Assembly: GCF_030063145.1 (NCBI RefSeq) | Contig: NZ_JASISM010000006.1 | Coordinates: 248,001 to 312,000 of the forward strand | Source: Cryobacterium sp. PH31-L1 | GTDB lineage: Bacteria > Actinomycetota > Actinomycetes > Actinomycetales > Microbacteriaceae | DNA: 64,000 nucleotides | Direction: 5' to 3' | Part shown: piece after piece, positions 52,996 to 62,285 of the stretch | How positions within the stretch are numbered: position 1 is the first letter of the stretch | Layout of the letters: each line of letters starts with the position of its first letter | The notes under the pieces: model-generated | What the model was told of the DNA's origin: nothing | The model's input: the letters and a program-made list of their open reading frames with translations, nothing else | The model's database searches: none | Program-made: the position numbers and the translations under genes

Positions 52996-54658
52996 GGTCG
53001 GCCTGGGCGTGACTTGCGCGTATGTCGGCGGGAATAACGACCGTGAAGACGGCACCCTCGCGTCGCCCGATCGTGAGCGTGCCGCCGAGGCGAGTCACAG
53101 CCTGCCGAACCAGCGCCAGGCCGAGACCCCGACCACCCACCGAGCGACCGGGCGTCGTGGCGCCCAGACCCGCGGCGCCGCCGCCCTTAGTGCTGAATCC
53201 GAGCAGCAGTACATCGTCGATCAACTCCGGCCCCACACCGGCTCCGCTGTCAGCGACCTCGATGGTGACGGCCTGCTCGGTCGACGAAACGGTAACCGAT
53301 ACCCGGCGAGGGTCCGCGCCGGCGGCCGCCGCGTCGAGGGCGTTGTCGACCAAATTGCCGAGCACGGTCACCAAATCCTGAATGGACAGCCCCGACTGGG
53401 CGAGCGTGCCAGATGCGGTGACGGTGAGGGTGATCCCCAACTCATTGGCCTGTGCCGATTTGCCCATGATCAGGGCACTGATCACCGGTTCATCGACCGA
53501 TCCGACCATCTCGTCGGCCAGCTGCTGACTCAGCTCGAGATCTTTCGTGGCGAATTCGAGAGCCTGATCGGTGCGGCCGAGTTCCATGAGCGACACGATC
53601 GTGTGCAAGCGGTTGGAATGCTCGTGGGTCTGCGCCCGCAATGCATCGGAGAGGGTCTGCATTGACTGCAGCTCACTGCCGAGCGTCTGCAGATCGGTAT
53701 GGTCACGAATCGTCGCCACATAGCCCATCGGGGTCGCCCGGGAGCGACTCGCCGAAGCCAGCGCGGGCTCCTGGCTGACCACGAGCACCCTCGTGCCGGT
53801 CACATGAATCTCGTCGTGCGCGGAACGACCGCTGCGCAGCAGCGCACCGAGGCTCGGTGGCAGGCTCAGTTCGGCCAGGGTGGGCGGGGGAGTGGCGCTG
53901 TCAGCGGCCGGCCGCGACGGAATACCGAGCAGCCGCGCCGCTTGGTCGTTGTAAAGCACGAGATCGCCGTGCAGGTCCACCAGCACGAGCCCTTCCCGCA
54001 CCGAGTGCAGCACCGAGTCGTAATAGACGAACAATTGGGCAAGATGTTCGGGACCCCACCCGAGCGTTACCCGGCGCAGGTAGCGACCGAGCAGCCAGGA
54101 GACCACGGATCCCGACGCGAGTAGCCCGAGCGCCAGTCCGAGCACCGAGGGCAGTCGGGCATTCAGGGCGATCGTGACGTTGCTGGTGGTGGTACCGACT
54201 GCGACCAGCGCGCGAACAGTGCCGTCGGCATCCGTTACCGGTACCACGGCGCGAACGGATGGCCCGAGCGTTCCCGTGCTGATTTCCGTGAAGGCTGTTC
54301 CGGAGAGTGCCGGTTCGATCGCGCCGATGTATTCCTTGCCGATCTCTGTCTGCGTGGGATGGGTCCAGCGGGTGCGGTCCGGAGCCATGATCGTGATGAA
54401 GTCGAGGCCGGCGTCTCGGGTCAATTTCAGGGCATAGGGCTGCAGGGTCGGACTCGGGTCGGCGGACTCGCTCGCCGCGAGCACCAGGGGACTGTCGGCG
54501 ATTGCCGTGGCGACGGCGAGCATCCGGTCGCTGGTTTCGATGTAGCCGCGGTCGCGGGCATCGACGAAGAATGCGGTGGCGACAAAGACGGTCAGTACGA
54601 CGATGAACAGCGCGTTCGCGAAAAAGAGCCTTTTTGCGATGCTCCACTCCCTGCGCAT
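52988..54658 (-). CDS. Sensor histidine kinase, CitA/DcuS type
   Basis: A 556-residue two-component sensor. One helix near residues 13-33, a PAS-like extracytoplasmic sensing domain to about 160, a second helix near 175-195, a cytoplasmic PAS domain (about 210-320), then the CitA-type kinase core with THEHSNRLHT (phosphoacceptor His near 344) and an ATPase domain ending GGRGLGLALVRQAV. Diverges from dctA, 152 bp away, and precedes its response regulator with a small overlap. Typical sensor for citrate or C4-dicarboxylates. Confidence 0.9.
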   Translation of the reverse strand: MRREWSIAKRLFFANALFIVVLTVFVATAFFVDARDRGYIETSDRMLAVATAIADSPLVLAASESADPSPTLQPYALKLTRDAGLDFITIMAPDRTRWTHPTQTEIGKEYIGAIEPALSGTAFTEISTGTLGPSVRAVVPVTDADGTVRALVAVGTTTSNVTIALNARLPSVLGLALGLLASGSVVSWLLGRYLRRVTLGWGPEHLAQLFVYYDSVLHSVREGLVLVDLHGDLVLYNDQAARLLGIPSRPAADSATPPPTLAELSLPPSLGALLRSGRSAHDEIHVTGTRVLVVSQEPALASASRSRATPMGYVATIRDHTDLQTLGSELQSMQTLSDALRAQTHEHSNRLHTIVSLMELGRTDQALEFATKDLELSQQLADEMVGSVDEPVISALIMGKSAQANELGITLTVTASGTLAQSGLSIQDLVTVLGNLVDNALDAAAAGADPRRVSVTVSSTEQAVTIEVADSGAGVGPELIDDVLLLGFSTKGGGAAGLGATTPGRSVGGRGLGLALVRQAVTRLGGTLTIGRREGAVFTVVIPADIRASHAQADHV

Positions 54659-54810
54659 TCTGCCGACACCTCTCGTCTGTGGAGTCTCGTGGACTCATGA
54701 ACAATATGACCGCAACCGTGACCTCGCGGGGCACATCGGCCAGTGTGGAACGCATTGCAGTAGCCGGAGCCCGTGGTGGGCGAGGTTTAGCCTAGACATA
54801 GGAGTCTGAC

Positions 54811-56217
54811 ATGGCATCGACGCCATCAACCCATACCAAACCTAGCAAATCCGCCAAGCCCAAGAAGAAGCTCGACTCGTCGCACTACCTCTATATGGCC
54901 GTCATCGTCGCCGTCGTGCTCGGCATCGTCGTCGGCCTGGTCTGGGGCGGCCCCGATGGCTTCGCTGTCTCGCTGAAGCCGCTTGGTGCCCTGTTCATCG
55001 CCCTGATAAAGATGATGATCGCCCCGATCATCTTCTGCACGATCATCCTCGGCATCGGGTCGATCGCCAAGGCCGCCACCGTCGGCAAGATCGGTGGACT
55101 GGCCCTCGGCTACTTTCTGGTCATGTCGACCTTCGCGCTCGGCATCGGCCTGGTCGTCGGCAACTTGGTCCACCCGGGAGAGGGCATCAACCTCACGGAT
55201 GCGACTTTCAAGGCCACCGAATCGGCCGACACCCAGTCGTTTTTGCTCGGAATCGTGCCTGCCACACTGTTCTCGTCGCTGACCAGCGGCAACATTCTGC
55301 AGACCCTGCTGGTCGCACTCATCGCCGGTTTCGCACTGCAGAAGATGGGCAAGGCCGGTAAGCCGATTCTCGAGGGAATCGCGCACGTGCAGGCCCTGGT
55401 CTTTCGCATTTTGATCATGGTCATGTGGCTGGCCCCGATCGGTGCCTTCGGCGCCATCGCCGCGGTCGTCGGCGACACCGGCATTCAAGCTGTGATCAGC
55501 CTGTTCACCCTCATGGTCGCCTTCTACATCACGTGCATCATCTTCATAGTGGTCATCCTCGGTGGTCTGCTCAAGATCGTCACCGGTGTGAACATCTTCA
55601 AGCTCATGCGCTACCTCGGCCGCGAATACCTGCTGATCTTCTCGACCTCGTCATCCGAGGCAGCTCTACCCCGCCTGATCGCGAAGATGGAACACCTCGG
55701 CATCTCCAAGCCCGTGGTCGGTGTCACCGTGCCCACCGGCTACTCGTTCAACCTCGACGGCACAGCGATCTACCTCACCATGGCGTCTCTGTTCATCGCG
55801 AACGCGCTCGGCCAGCCGCTCGCCCTCGGCGAACAGATCGGCCTGCTCGTCTTCATGATCATCGCCAGCAAGGGCGCAGCCGGAGTGTCCGGTGCGGGTC
55901 TGGCTACCCTGGCCGCCGGACTGCAGGCACACGCCCCGCAACTCGTCGGCGGCGTCGGCTTCATCGTGGGCATCGACCGCTTCATGTCAGAGGCGCGCGC
56001 ACTGACCAACTTCACCGGCAACGCCGTGGCGACCGTCATGATCGGCTCCTGGACCAAGGAAATGGACCGGGGGCAGGTCGACCGTGTCCTCGATAAGCTC
56101 GAACCGTTCGATGAGCGCACCATGCTCACACACGGCCACGTGAGCGCTGCGGAGACCCAGCGCAGCACCGAGAATGCCGCGCAGACCGACGTGCTGGAGC
56201 GCGCCTGCGCGAAATAG
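54811..56217 (+). CDS. dctA: C4-dicarboxylate:cation symporter
   Basis: A 468-residue member of the glutamate/dicarboxylate transporter family. Conserved stretches: SSSEAALPRLIAKM, the substrate loop GYSFNLDGTAIYLTMASLFIA (abbreviated), and GVSGAGLATLAAGL with the NFTGNAVATVMIGSW tip. Imports succinate, fumarate or malate with protons or sodium. ATG 54811 has AGGAG upstream. Divergent from a CitAB-like system that probably controls it. A terminator follows at 56238. Confidence 0.94.
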   Translation: MASTPSTHTKPSKSAKPKKKLDSSHYLYMAVIVAVVLGIVVGLVWGGPDGFAVSLKPLGALFIALIKMMIAPIIFCTIILGIGSIAKAATVGKIGGLALGYFLVMSTFALGIGLVVGNLVHPGEGINLTDATFKATESADTQSFLLGIVPATLFSSLTSGNILQTLLVALIAGFALQKMGKAGKPILEGIAHVQALVFRILIMVMWLAPIGAFGAIAAVVGDTGIQAVISLFTLMVAFYITCIIFIVVILGGLLKIVTGVNIFKLMRYLGREYLLIFSTSSSEAALPRLIAKMEHLGISKPVVGVTVPTGYSFNLDGTAIYLTMASLFIANALGQPLALGEQIGLLVFMIIASKGAAGVSGAGLATLAAGLQAHAPQLVGGVGFIVGIDRFMSEARALTNFTGNAVATVMIGSWTKEMDRGQVDRVLDKLEPFDERTMLTHGHVSAAETQRSTENAAQTDVLERACAK

Positions 56218-56237
56218 TGAGCACTAGACTCGCGCTA

Positions 56238-56280
56238 AGGGTGTCGTCCGGAGGAATCCTCCCGGGCGGCACCCCTTTTT
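56238..56280 (+). terminator. Terminator after dctA
   Basis: AGGGTGTCGTCCGGAGG and CCTCCCGGGCGGCACCCCT form an imperfect GC-rich stem, followed by TTTTT. Confidence 0.7.
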
Positions 56281-56563
56281 CATGCCTGTTTTTCGGCTGA
56301 CCGAAAAGTGGCTGTGTTAGGATTGTTGACGGTCTTATAACCCTTCACCAGGACGCGCAGGCGTAGCCACCATTTGAGATGGAACGGCCGCTTTCGTATG
56401 GTGTGGTGCCGAAGGATGCGATCCCATGATTGCTCCAGTCCGCGCTGAATCACGTCACCGTGATTGTCGCGTTTGGGCCGATTGGTGCCAACCCGTCCGA
56501 CAAGAGAGCACGCCACAGTGTCGGCCGTAAAATCGGCTACGTTCGGCGTGCACCGGAGAACGC
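56281..56563. other. Intergenic leader of the glycine betaine operon
   Basis: A stretch of 283 bases (346 counting the dctA terminator) with no convincing gene. It contains a 7-bp hairpin TTTTCGG-CTGA-CCGAAAA (56290-56307), a second perfect hairpin AATCACG-TCAC-CGTGATT (56448-56465), and GGAG six bases before the proV GTG. A short frame on the minus strand (56280-56516) lacks a ribosome site and is not supported. No known riboswitch was recognised. Confidence 0.6.
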
Positions 56564-57880
56564 GTGACCGAGAGCACCACCGATACCATTGCCGTCAAGG
56601 CAGACCACCTCTACAAGGCCTTCGGGCGTCGCCCGCACGAAATCGTCAAGAAGCTGAAGGCTGGTAAGAGCCGCGCCGAGATCTCGTCCCTGGGAGTGGC
56701 CGCCGTCATCGACGCCTCCTTCGAGGTGAAAAAGGGCGAGATCTTCGTCGTCATGGGCCTGTCCGGCTCGGGCAAGTCCACCCTCATTCGCATGCTCAAC
56801 GGACTGTGGGACACCACCTCCGGCATCGTGACCGTCGGCGACACCGACATTACCGGCGTGTCCGCCAAGGAACTGCGCGACGTTCGCCGAAAAAGCATCT
56901 CCATGGTGTTTCAGCACTTCGCCCTGCTACCGCACCGCACGGTGATCGATAACGTGGCCTACGGTCTCGAGATTCAGGGCATGAACCGCGTAGATCGTCT
57001 CGCGAAAGCGCAGACCATCATCGATCTGGTCGGCCTGGCCGGCTGGGCCGACAACCTGCCGTCCGAACTGTCCGGGGGAATGCAACAACGAGTCGGCCTC
57101 GGCCGAGCCCTCGCCGCCGACACCGACGTGCTGCTCATGGACGAAGCCTTCTCGGCCCTCGACCCGCTTATTCGCCGGGAAATGCAGGAGCAGCTCATTG
57201 AGCTGCAGGCCGCACTCGGTAAGACGATCATCTTCATCACCCACGATCTCAACGAGGCCATGTTCCTCGGCGACCGCATCGCCGTGATGCGCGACGGCCG
57301 CATCGTGCAGATCGGCACCCCCGAAGAGATCCTCACCGACCCGGCGAATGACTACGTCGCCCAGTTCGTGCAGGACGTCGACCGGGCCCGCGTACTCACC
57401 GCCGCGAGCGTGATGGAGCCTGTGCGTTCAGTCATCACCAAAACGGCCGGCCCCCGGGCCGCGCTGCGCACGATGCGCGACCTGCAGACATCCGTCACTT
57501 TTGTGCTCAACCGTGACCGCAGTTTTGCCGGAATCGTTCGTGACCGTGACGTGCTGAAGCTTGTCAAGAGCGGTGAGACCGACCTGCGCGGCATCATCCG
57601 CGATGACGCCACGGCGGTCTTGCCCGAAACTGCCCTGGTCGACCTGGTTGAACCCTCGGTCGAGAGCGAACTGCCCATCGCCGTCGTCGATGACAAGAAC
57701 CGACTGCTCGGTGTTATTCCGCGCGTTACCTTGCTCGCTGCCATCGGCAACGTCAGCACCAACACCGGCGCCCTGCCCGTGGTGATGCCGCCGTCGACCA
57801 TCTCGATCAGCCAGATCACCGACATTCTGGCGGAGACCGCCGACGATACGCCGAGCGATGCCGAAGGAGCCCGCGCATGA
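56564..57880 (+). CDS. proV: Glycine betaine/proline ABC transporter ATP-binding protein
   Basis: A 438-residue ProV/OpuA ATPase for osmoprotectant uptake. ABC core: Walker A GLSGSGKST, signature LSGGMQQRVG, Walker B LLMDEAFSALDP; the N-terminal HLYKAFG and the C-terminal tandem CBS region (from about 270) that senses ionic strength are present. GTG 56564 start with GGAG. Overlaps proW by 4 nt. Confidence 0.93.
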   Translation: MTESTTDTIAVKADHLYKAFGRRPHEIVKKLKAGKSRAEISSLGVAAVIDASFEVKKGEIFVVMGLSGSGKSTLIRMLNGLWDTTSGIVTVGDTDITGVSAKELRDVRRKSISMVFQHFALLPHRTVIDNVAYGLEIQGMNRVDRLAKAQTIIDLVGLAGWADNLPSELSGGMQQRVGLGRALAADTDVLLMDEAFSALDPLIRREMQEQLIELQAALGKTIIFITHDLNEAMFLGDRIAVMRDGRIVQIGTPEEILTDPANDYVAQFVQDVDRARVLTAASVMEPVRSVITKTAGPRAALRTMRDLQTSVTFVLNRDRSFAGIVRDRDVLKLVKSGETDLRGIIRDDATAVLPETALVDLVEPSVESELPIAVVDDKNRLLGVIPRVTLLAAIGNVSTNTGALPVVMPPSTISISQITDILAETADDTPSDAEGARA

Positions 57881-58824
57881 CTGACTTTCGCCTACCCCTT
57901 GGTTCCTATGTCGAGTCCTTCGTGGACTACATCACGGCGACCTTCGGTTTTGTGTTTGACTTCATTAAATACATTTTCGACGGCGCCTACGAAGCGGTAG
58001 ATTTCGTGCTCAGCGCACCGCCCTTCTGGGCAATTATGATCGTACTGGCGCTGCTCGCTCTCGGTCTTCGTGGCTGGAAGTTTGCCGTCGGAACGATTGC
58101 GGGCCTGGTCGTCATTCTCGGCGTCGATCAGTGGGCCAATGCCATGGATACCCTGGCTCTCGTTCTCGTTGCCAGCGTGATTGCGATCGCGATCAGCCTG
58201 CCGCTGGGTATCCTCGCTGCCAAGTTCGACATCGCGTCGAACATCATTCGGCCGATCCTAGACTTCATGCAGACCATGCCGGCCTTCGTCTACCTCATTC
58301 CAGCGCTGATTCTATTTCGAGTCGGAGTGGTACCCGGTATCGTGGCGACGATCATTTTCGCCATGGCACCCGGCGTTCGTTTGACTGAGCTCGGCATTCG
58401 CAGCGTTGACAAGGAAGTTGTGGAAGCTGGGCAGGCGTTCGGCGCCTCCCCGATGCGCATTTTGCGGCAGATTCAGCTCCCGCTGGCTACCCCGACCATT
58501 ATGGCTGGTGTCAACCAAGTCATCATGTTGTCGTTGTCTATGGTTGTTATCGCCGGCATGGTTGGCGCGGGCGGGCTCGGTCAGCAAGTTGTCACGAGCC
58601 TGAATCGCATTGATATCAAACTCGGCTTCGAAGCCGGTCTGGCCGTGGTGATTCTCGCTATTTTCCTGGACCGCATCACTGCGTCGCTCGGAGATACGCA
58701 TTCCACGGGCATGTTCGGCACCATTCGCCTCGTCCTGCGCGCCAAGACAAAGCCGGATATCTCGGCCGCTGAGGTGCCTGGCAGTGCATCCACTGCCGCG
58801 CCCGCCGAACCCGCTCGCGTCTGA
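57877..58824 (+). CDS. proW: Glycine betaine/proline ABC transporter permease
   Basis: A 315-residue BPD-type permease with the EAA loop ELGIRSVDKEVVEAGQAFGAS, quoted in part, and MQTMPAFVYLIPAL, the family signature. About six or seven membrane helices. ATGA overlap with proV. Translocates betaine into the cell. Confidence 0.93.
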   Translation: MTDFRLPLGSYVESFVDYITATFGFVFDFIKYIFDGAYEAVDFVLSAPPFWAIMIVLALLALGLRGWKFAVGTIAGLVVILGVDQWANAMDTLALVLVASVIAIAISLPLGILAAKFDIASNIIRPILDFMQTMPAFVYLIPALILFRVGVVPGIVATIIFAMAPGVRLTELGIRSVDKEVVEAGQAFGASPMRILRQIQLPLATPTIMAGVNQVIMLSLSMVVIAGMVGAGGLGQQVVTSLNRIDIKLGFEAGLAVVILAIFLDRITASLGDTHSTGMFGTIRLVLRAKTKPDISAAEVPGSASTAAPAEPARV

Positions 58825-58938
58825 ACCGTTCCCACAAATTTACGATTGCAACCGCATTCGTTCACCAGTACGGCCTCGGTCGTATGCACCACGAGTCAAC
58901 CCCAGTCACCCACAGCAGGTGGCACGAAAGGAAGACAT

Positions 58939-59838
58939 ATGAAGAACCGATACAAGTCCATTCTCGCCCTCGGAGCCGTCGGAGCGCTCGCCCTGAGCGG
59001 ATGCGCAGCTTCGACCGACGAAGTCCCCACGGTCGGCAACGGCAACGATGACCAGAAAGCCATCACTATCGCAGTGTTCAATGGCTGGGATGAGGGCATC
59101 GCCACTTCCGAGCTGTGGAAGGCCATTCTCGATGAGAAGGGCTACACCGCCGAGCTCGAATACGCGGATGTCGCTCCGGTCTTCTCCGGTCTCTCCAGCG
59201 GTGACTACGACTTCACCCTGGACGTGTGGGCACCCAGCACCCACGCGAACTTCATCAAGGAATATGGGGCTGACCTCACCGACCTCGGCTCCTGGAACGA
59301 TGAGGCGTCGCTCACCATCGCCGTGAATGAAGACGCCCCGATCGACTCCCTGACCGAGCTCGCGGCAAACGCGGATCTGTTCGGTAACCGGATTGTGGGC
59401 ATCGAGCCGGGCGCAGGGCTCACTGCAGCCGTGACCGACAAGGTCATCCCGACCTACGGGCTGGAGGACATGGAGTTTCTGACGTCGTCGACGGCAGCCA
59501 TGCTTACCGAACTCACCGCCGCAACGTCGGCCGGCGAGAACATTGTTGTCACCCTGTGGCAGCCGCACTGGGTCTACAGCTCCATCGGACTCAAGAACCT
59601 GACAGACCCCGAGGGAACCCTCGGCGACGCTGAGGGCCTGCACGCCTACGGTAAGGGAACCATGGAGGCGGACTACCCCCAGGCCGCGAAGTGGCTGTCC
59701 AACTTCACCATGGACCTCGACCAGCTCGGTTCGCTCGAGAACGCCATGTTCGTTGAGTATGACGGCAACGACTTCGGACCGATCGTCGCCAAGTGGATCG
59801 AAGACAACCAGGACTACGTGGACAGCCTCACCAGCTAG
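58939..59838 (+). CDS. proX: Glycine betaine-binding lipoprotein
   Basis: A 299-residue substrate-binding protein anchored by a lipobox (ALALSGCAAS). It contains the OpuAC-like fold, with AVFNGWDEGIATSEL and aromatic residues for the betaine cage such as VTLWQPHWVYSSI. Start ATG 58939 with AAAGGAAG. It follows proW by 114 bp, so it may have a further internal promoter. A strong terminator follows. Confidence 0.93.
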   Translation: MKNRYKSILALGAVGALALSGCAASTDEVPTVGNGNDDQKAITIAVFNGWDEGIATSELWKAILDEKGYTAELEYADVAPVFSGLSSGDYDFTLDVWAPSTHANFIKEYGADLTDLGSWNDEASLTIAVNEDAPIDSLTELAANADLFGNRIVGIEPGAGLTAAVTDKVIPTYGLEDMEFLTSSTAAMLTELTAATSAGENIVVTLWQPHWVYSSIGLKNLTDPEGTLGDAEGLHAYGKGTMEADYPQAAKWLSNFTMDLDQLGSLENAMFVEYDGNDFGPIVAKWIEDNQDYVDSLTS

Positions 59839-59855
59839 TCACGGATTCTGCACGA

Positions 59856-59889
59856 AGAACGGCCCGCGTCCTTGGACGCGGGCCGTTCT
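59856..59889 (+). terminator. Terminator between proX and the DUF1801 gene
   Basis: Perfect 16-bp stem (AGAACGGCCCGCGTCC/GGACGCGGGCCGTTCT) with TT loop, then GTTT. It lies between convergent genes and can serve both strands. Confidence 0.85.
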
Positions 59890-59904
59890 GTTTAAGCTGG
59901 CGAG

Positions 59905-60258
59905 TTACGCGGCTTCGAGCTCACGCACCTGCTGCAGCCAGCCGTCGAACAGTTCGCTGTCGAAGTCGTCGACACTTTTAAGCTTGAACTCGCTCATCTC
60001 GGCGGATCCGCTTGCATTGAGCTTGCCCGAGTCATCCTTAATGGCCTGGCCGCGCCAGAACAACACGGTGACAAAGGTGGGGTACGCCTTGAAACCGGCG
60101 ATCGGCAGTTCGTCGTCGAGCCAGACCGGATGCCCGTGCCACAGTTCCGTCGATGTCTCGGGCAGGGCCAAGTCGAACGTGTCGCGCAGCAGGGTGACGA
60201 CGCTCGCGAGCGGCTCGACCGGAGCGGCAACGTACTCGTCAATGTTCGCCGGCTTCAC
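59905..60258 (-). CDS. DUF1801 domain protein
   Basis: A 117-residue protein matching the DUF1801/YdhG group, with TELWHGHPVWLDDELPIAGFKAYPTFVTVLFWRGQAI (quoted in part) as its centre. These small proteins are of unknown biochemical role, sometimes linked to iron or stress. GTG start at 60258. Separate from its neighbours. Confidence 0.85.
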   Translation of the reverse strand: MKPANIDEYVAAPVEPLASVVTLLRDTFDLALPETSTELWHGHPVWLDDELPIAGFKAYPTFVTVLFWRGQAIKDDSGKLNASGSAEMSEFKLKSVDDFDSELFDGWLQQVRELEAA

Positions 60259-60525
60259 GGCCCTGGTGATAGTAGCGACGGAGGGTGCGGCGACATGGAA
60301 TTCGGTGGGGGTCGACGTGGATGCGAGTGTGGATGTCAGGTGAATAGCCTCTTTCGTGGGGATTCTCGAGCCCGACGGGGTGCCGGGCAGAAATGTGTGT
60401 CTGACTCCACACTCTCACGGCGCGCCCCTGTGCGGCTGGGCAGGCACTCAGGAAATGGGTCGTGTTCCGCACAAAAAACACCGCCCGCCGACTGGAAGGT
60501 CGACAGACGGCGTCTGGAGACTGCG

Positions 60526-61527
60526 CTACGCGGCCGGCGTTGCCGCCGTGCCGACAATGTCAACGACGAATACGAGGGTGTCCGTGCCGCTGATGCCGGC
60601 TTGGGTGTTGCCCGCTTCGCCATAGCCCTCGCTCGGTGGCAGAACCGCAATCACCTGGGATCCGACGGTTTGGCCGACGAGCGCGGCGCCAAAGCCCGTG
60701 ACGACCTGGCTGGTGACGAAGGTGGCCGGTCCAACGGTGGTCCAGGACGAGTCGAAGGTTTTGCCGGTCGCCCAGACAACCCCGGTGTATTCGACCGACA
60801 CGGTGTCGCCGTCGGCGACGACGGCGCCATCCCCCAGCTTCGTCGTGGCGATCTGCAGGGCCGTCGGCGGGTCGGTATCGGGGATGGTGATGGTGGGAGC
60901 GCCGTTCTCGGCGAGTTCAACGGTGGGCAGTCCAGCCACGACTGGCTGGTCGGCGCCGTCAGCCCGGTCGGCGAGGTTCGTGATCGAGATGACGTCGGTG
61001 ACGAACACGACCGAGTCCCCGGCGGCGATTCCGAGCTGGGTATTTCCGTCTGCGCCGAACGCGTCGTCCGCCGTGCTGACGGTTACGATGCGGTCGCCTT
61101 CAACGGAACAGTTGACGGCCCGCACCAGACCGGCAAGGAACGTTTCGCCCACCGTGATGGTCTCGCTCGCACCGCTAGTCGGGTAGGTCGTTTCCTGCAC
61201 GGTCGCGCCGGTCGTGCCGTTGTAGACGGAGAGTGACACCCCGACCAACGAGCCCGCACCGGCCTCGGTGGTTCCTGTGCCCTTGATCGCCACCGTGCGC
61301 TGGGTGGCCGCCGGAGTCAACGGCTCGGCGAACTTGAACGCGGGCACGGCGCCGAAGTCGCCGGTCACGTCGACACCATCGGACACAGCGCCGGGTGCGG
61401 TGCACTCGCTGAAGGCGGCATCCGCGGCGGGGGTGGAACTGGTTGCCTCGGGAGTGTCGCTGCTTCCGCAGGCGGTCAGAGCGAGCGTGAGCCCCACAAT
61501 GGTCAGGAGCGCAGGAATTTTCGACAC
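60526..61527 (-). CDS. FKBP-type peptidyl-prolyl isomerase lipoprotein
   Basis: A 333-residue exported lipoprotein (lipobox LALTACGSS near residue 20). The C-terminal half is a good FKBP domain: VSVEYTGVVWATGKTFDSSW and VVTGFGAALVGQTVGSQVIAVLPPSEGYG. The first half is a diverged copy of the same fold lacking those motifs. Start GTG 61527 is preferred over a 26-residue upstream extension because AGAGG lies six bases ahead. Folds secreted or envelope proteins; specific clients unknown. Confidence 0.9.
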   Translation of the reverse strand: MSKIPALLTIVGLTLALTACGSSDTPEATSSTPAADAAFSECTAPGAVSDGVDVTGDFGAVPAFKFAEPLTPAATQRTVAIKGTGTTEAGAGSLVGVSLSVYNGTTGATVQETTYPTSGASETITVGETFLAGLVRAVNCSVEGDRIVTVSTADDAFGADGNTQLGIAAGDSVVFVTDVISITNLADRADGADQPVVAGLPTVELAENGAPTITIPDTDPPTALQIATTKLGDGAVVADGDTVSVEYTGVVWATGKTFDSSWTTVGPATFVTSQVVTGFGAALVGQTVGSQVIAVLPPSEGYGEAGNTQAGISGTDTLVFVVDIVGTAATPAA

Positions 61528-61666
61528 GGGGCCTCTTTCGAGAACGGAGCTGTGGGCAAGCACTGATTGATGAATGTATTCGTGGCGCGACGGCCAAGTG
61601 CCCACTCTGCCACTATTCGCCTATGAACCGGCTGAGTGGATGCGACGGCGCGCCGCCCAGCGCACG

Positions 61667-62260
61667 TCAGTCGTCGAGACCGCGGGCGATCAGCGCCTCG
61701 CCCAGGGCATCCGCTGCGTAGAGCGAGCGCACGACCACCGGAACGGCGATCGACAACGGTGAGCCCCGGGTACCGCGGGCCGTGCGGGCCTCGAGCACCT
61801 CGCGAACGATGTCGGAGACGAGAGGAATGCAACGGATGGTCAGGGCCACCAACAGCCCCACCCGGTCGGCGTCGATGAATCGATTGAATGGACGGAGCAG
61901 GGTTTGGAATGCTTCCAACACCGCGGTGACCGTTGTCGTCATCGTGAACAGGGCGGCCAGAGCCACGGCAACGATCAGGCGGCCGGCCATCAGCGCGGCG
62001 ACGGTCCAGCCCGAGAGCAGACCCTGGATCGGTACGGCTACCAACAGAATCAGCAGAATCGGCGCGATCTGGGCGACGGCCGCGCGCAGGGGCACCTGGG
62101 CGATGAGGAACAACAGCACGACTCCTGCCGCAGCGCCGCTGGCGACCCACGGGTCAGACGAGGTACCGATCAGCAGCACGCAGAGCGAGAGCAGAAGCAA
62201 CTTCAGCAGCGTCGGTGCCCGGTGAATCAGTGAGGTTCCGGGGCTGTAGAGGCCGATCAT
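61667..62260 (-). CDS. bioN: ECF transporter T component (BioN-like)
   Basis: A 197-residue membrane protein with about five helices and the two Ala-Arg-Gly motifs of ECF T components: EARTARGTRG and EALIARGLDD. It couples the ATPase to the BioY substrate-binding subunit. ATG 62260 start. It follows the ATPase by 25 nt. Gene order bioY, ATPase, T component makes biotin uptake the clear function. Confidence 0.88.
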   Translation of the reverse strand: MIGLYSPGTSLIHRAPTLLKLLLLSLCVLLIGTSSDPWVASGAAAGVVLLFLIAQVPLRAAVAQIAPILLILLVAVPIQGLLSGWTVAALMAGRLIVAVALAALFTMTTTVTAVLEAFQTLLRPFNRFIDADRVGLLVALTIRCIPLVSDIVREVLEARTARGTRGSPLSIAVPVVVRSLYAADALGEALIARGLDD

Positions 62261-62285
62261 GCGCGGCTTTTCACCGCAACAGCTT

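Noticed and set aside
56280..56516. A 78-codon minus-strand frame in the glycine betaine leader
   Set aside because: It lacks a ribosome binding site and any conserved motif, and it overlaps the dctA terminator.
60239..60525. Short minus-strand frames between the DUF1801 and FKBP genes
   Set aside because: They overlap the DUF1801 start and have no ribosome site or motif; this gap appears noncoding.
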